In this document: piece after piece, positions 5,087 through 5,091 of the stretch
Layout: each line of letters opens with the position of its first letter
Numbering within the stretch: position 1 is the first letter of the stretch
Assembly: GCA_902773245.1 (NCBI GenBank)
Contig: CACYDY010000295.1
Location: 1-5,091 of the forward strand
Source: an uncultured Ruminococcus sp.
Lineage (GTDB): Bacteria > Bacillota > Clostridia > Oscillospirales > Acutalibacteraceae
Reading direction: 5' to 3'
Length of the DNA stretch: 5,091 nt
Notes under the pieces: model-generated
Seen by the model: the letters and a program-made list of their open reading frames with translations, nothing else
Told to the model about the DNA's origin: nothing
Databases searched by the model: none
Translations under genes and position numbers: made by a program

Positions 5087-5091
5087 GGTGA

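Overview
The window looks like chromosomal DNA of an anaerobic, low-to-moderate-GC Firmicute, most likely a gut Clostridium-group organism of the Ruminococcus/Oscillospiraceae kind. This is an inference from three things: the type of citrate synthase, a small protein resembling the FeoB-associated Cys-rich family, and strong AAGGAG-type ribosome binding sites combined with short palindromic intergenic repeats. No rRNA, tRNA, CRISPR array, integrase or transposase gene is visible.

Layout. Positions 1-372 hold no complete gene. They are packed with palindromic DNA: a 22-bp repeat, a two-hairpin repeat block, a perfect 15-bp-arm hairpin and an 11-bp-arm hairpin. Four genes follow on the minus strand, read from right to left: a 56-residue Cys-rich membrane miniprotein (3198-3028), a MarR-family regulator (2768-2310), citrate synthase (2234-843) and a 138-residue membrane protein with a zinc ribbon (789-373). 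Citrate synthase has its own promoter just behind the marR stop. It is probably transcribed together with the zinc-ribbon gene, and the transcript probably ends in the hairpins at 216-276. Positions 3199-3589 are again repeat-rich. A MATE-family multidrug/Na+ (or H+) antiporter gene runs on the plus strand from 3590 to 4942 behind its own promoter. The window ends in a third, rearranged copy of the repeat block.

How the parts fit together. Citrate synthase supplies citrate, in many such anaerobes mainly for 2-oxoglutarate and glutamate. The MarR gene is the immediate upstream neighbour and may control itself, citrate synthase, or the MATE pump about 0.8 kb away on the other strand; the sequence does not settle which. 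The Cys-rich miniprotein would normally sit beside feoB, but no feo gene is in the window.

Several starts were set by ribosome binding sites rather than by longest frame: citrate synthase at ATG 2234, the zinc-ribbon protein at ATG 789, MATE at ATG 3590 and MarR at ATG 2768. I see no clear new multi-gene system. The most interesting material is the modular repeat family around the genes, a tandem operator-like site at 2925-2970, and the small orphan and uncharacterised membrane proteins.
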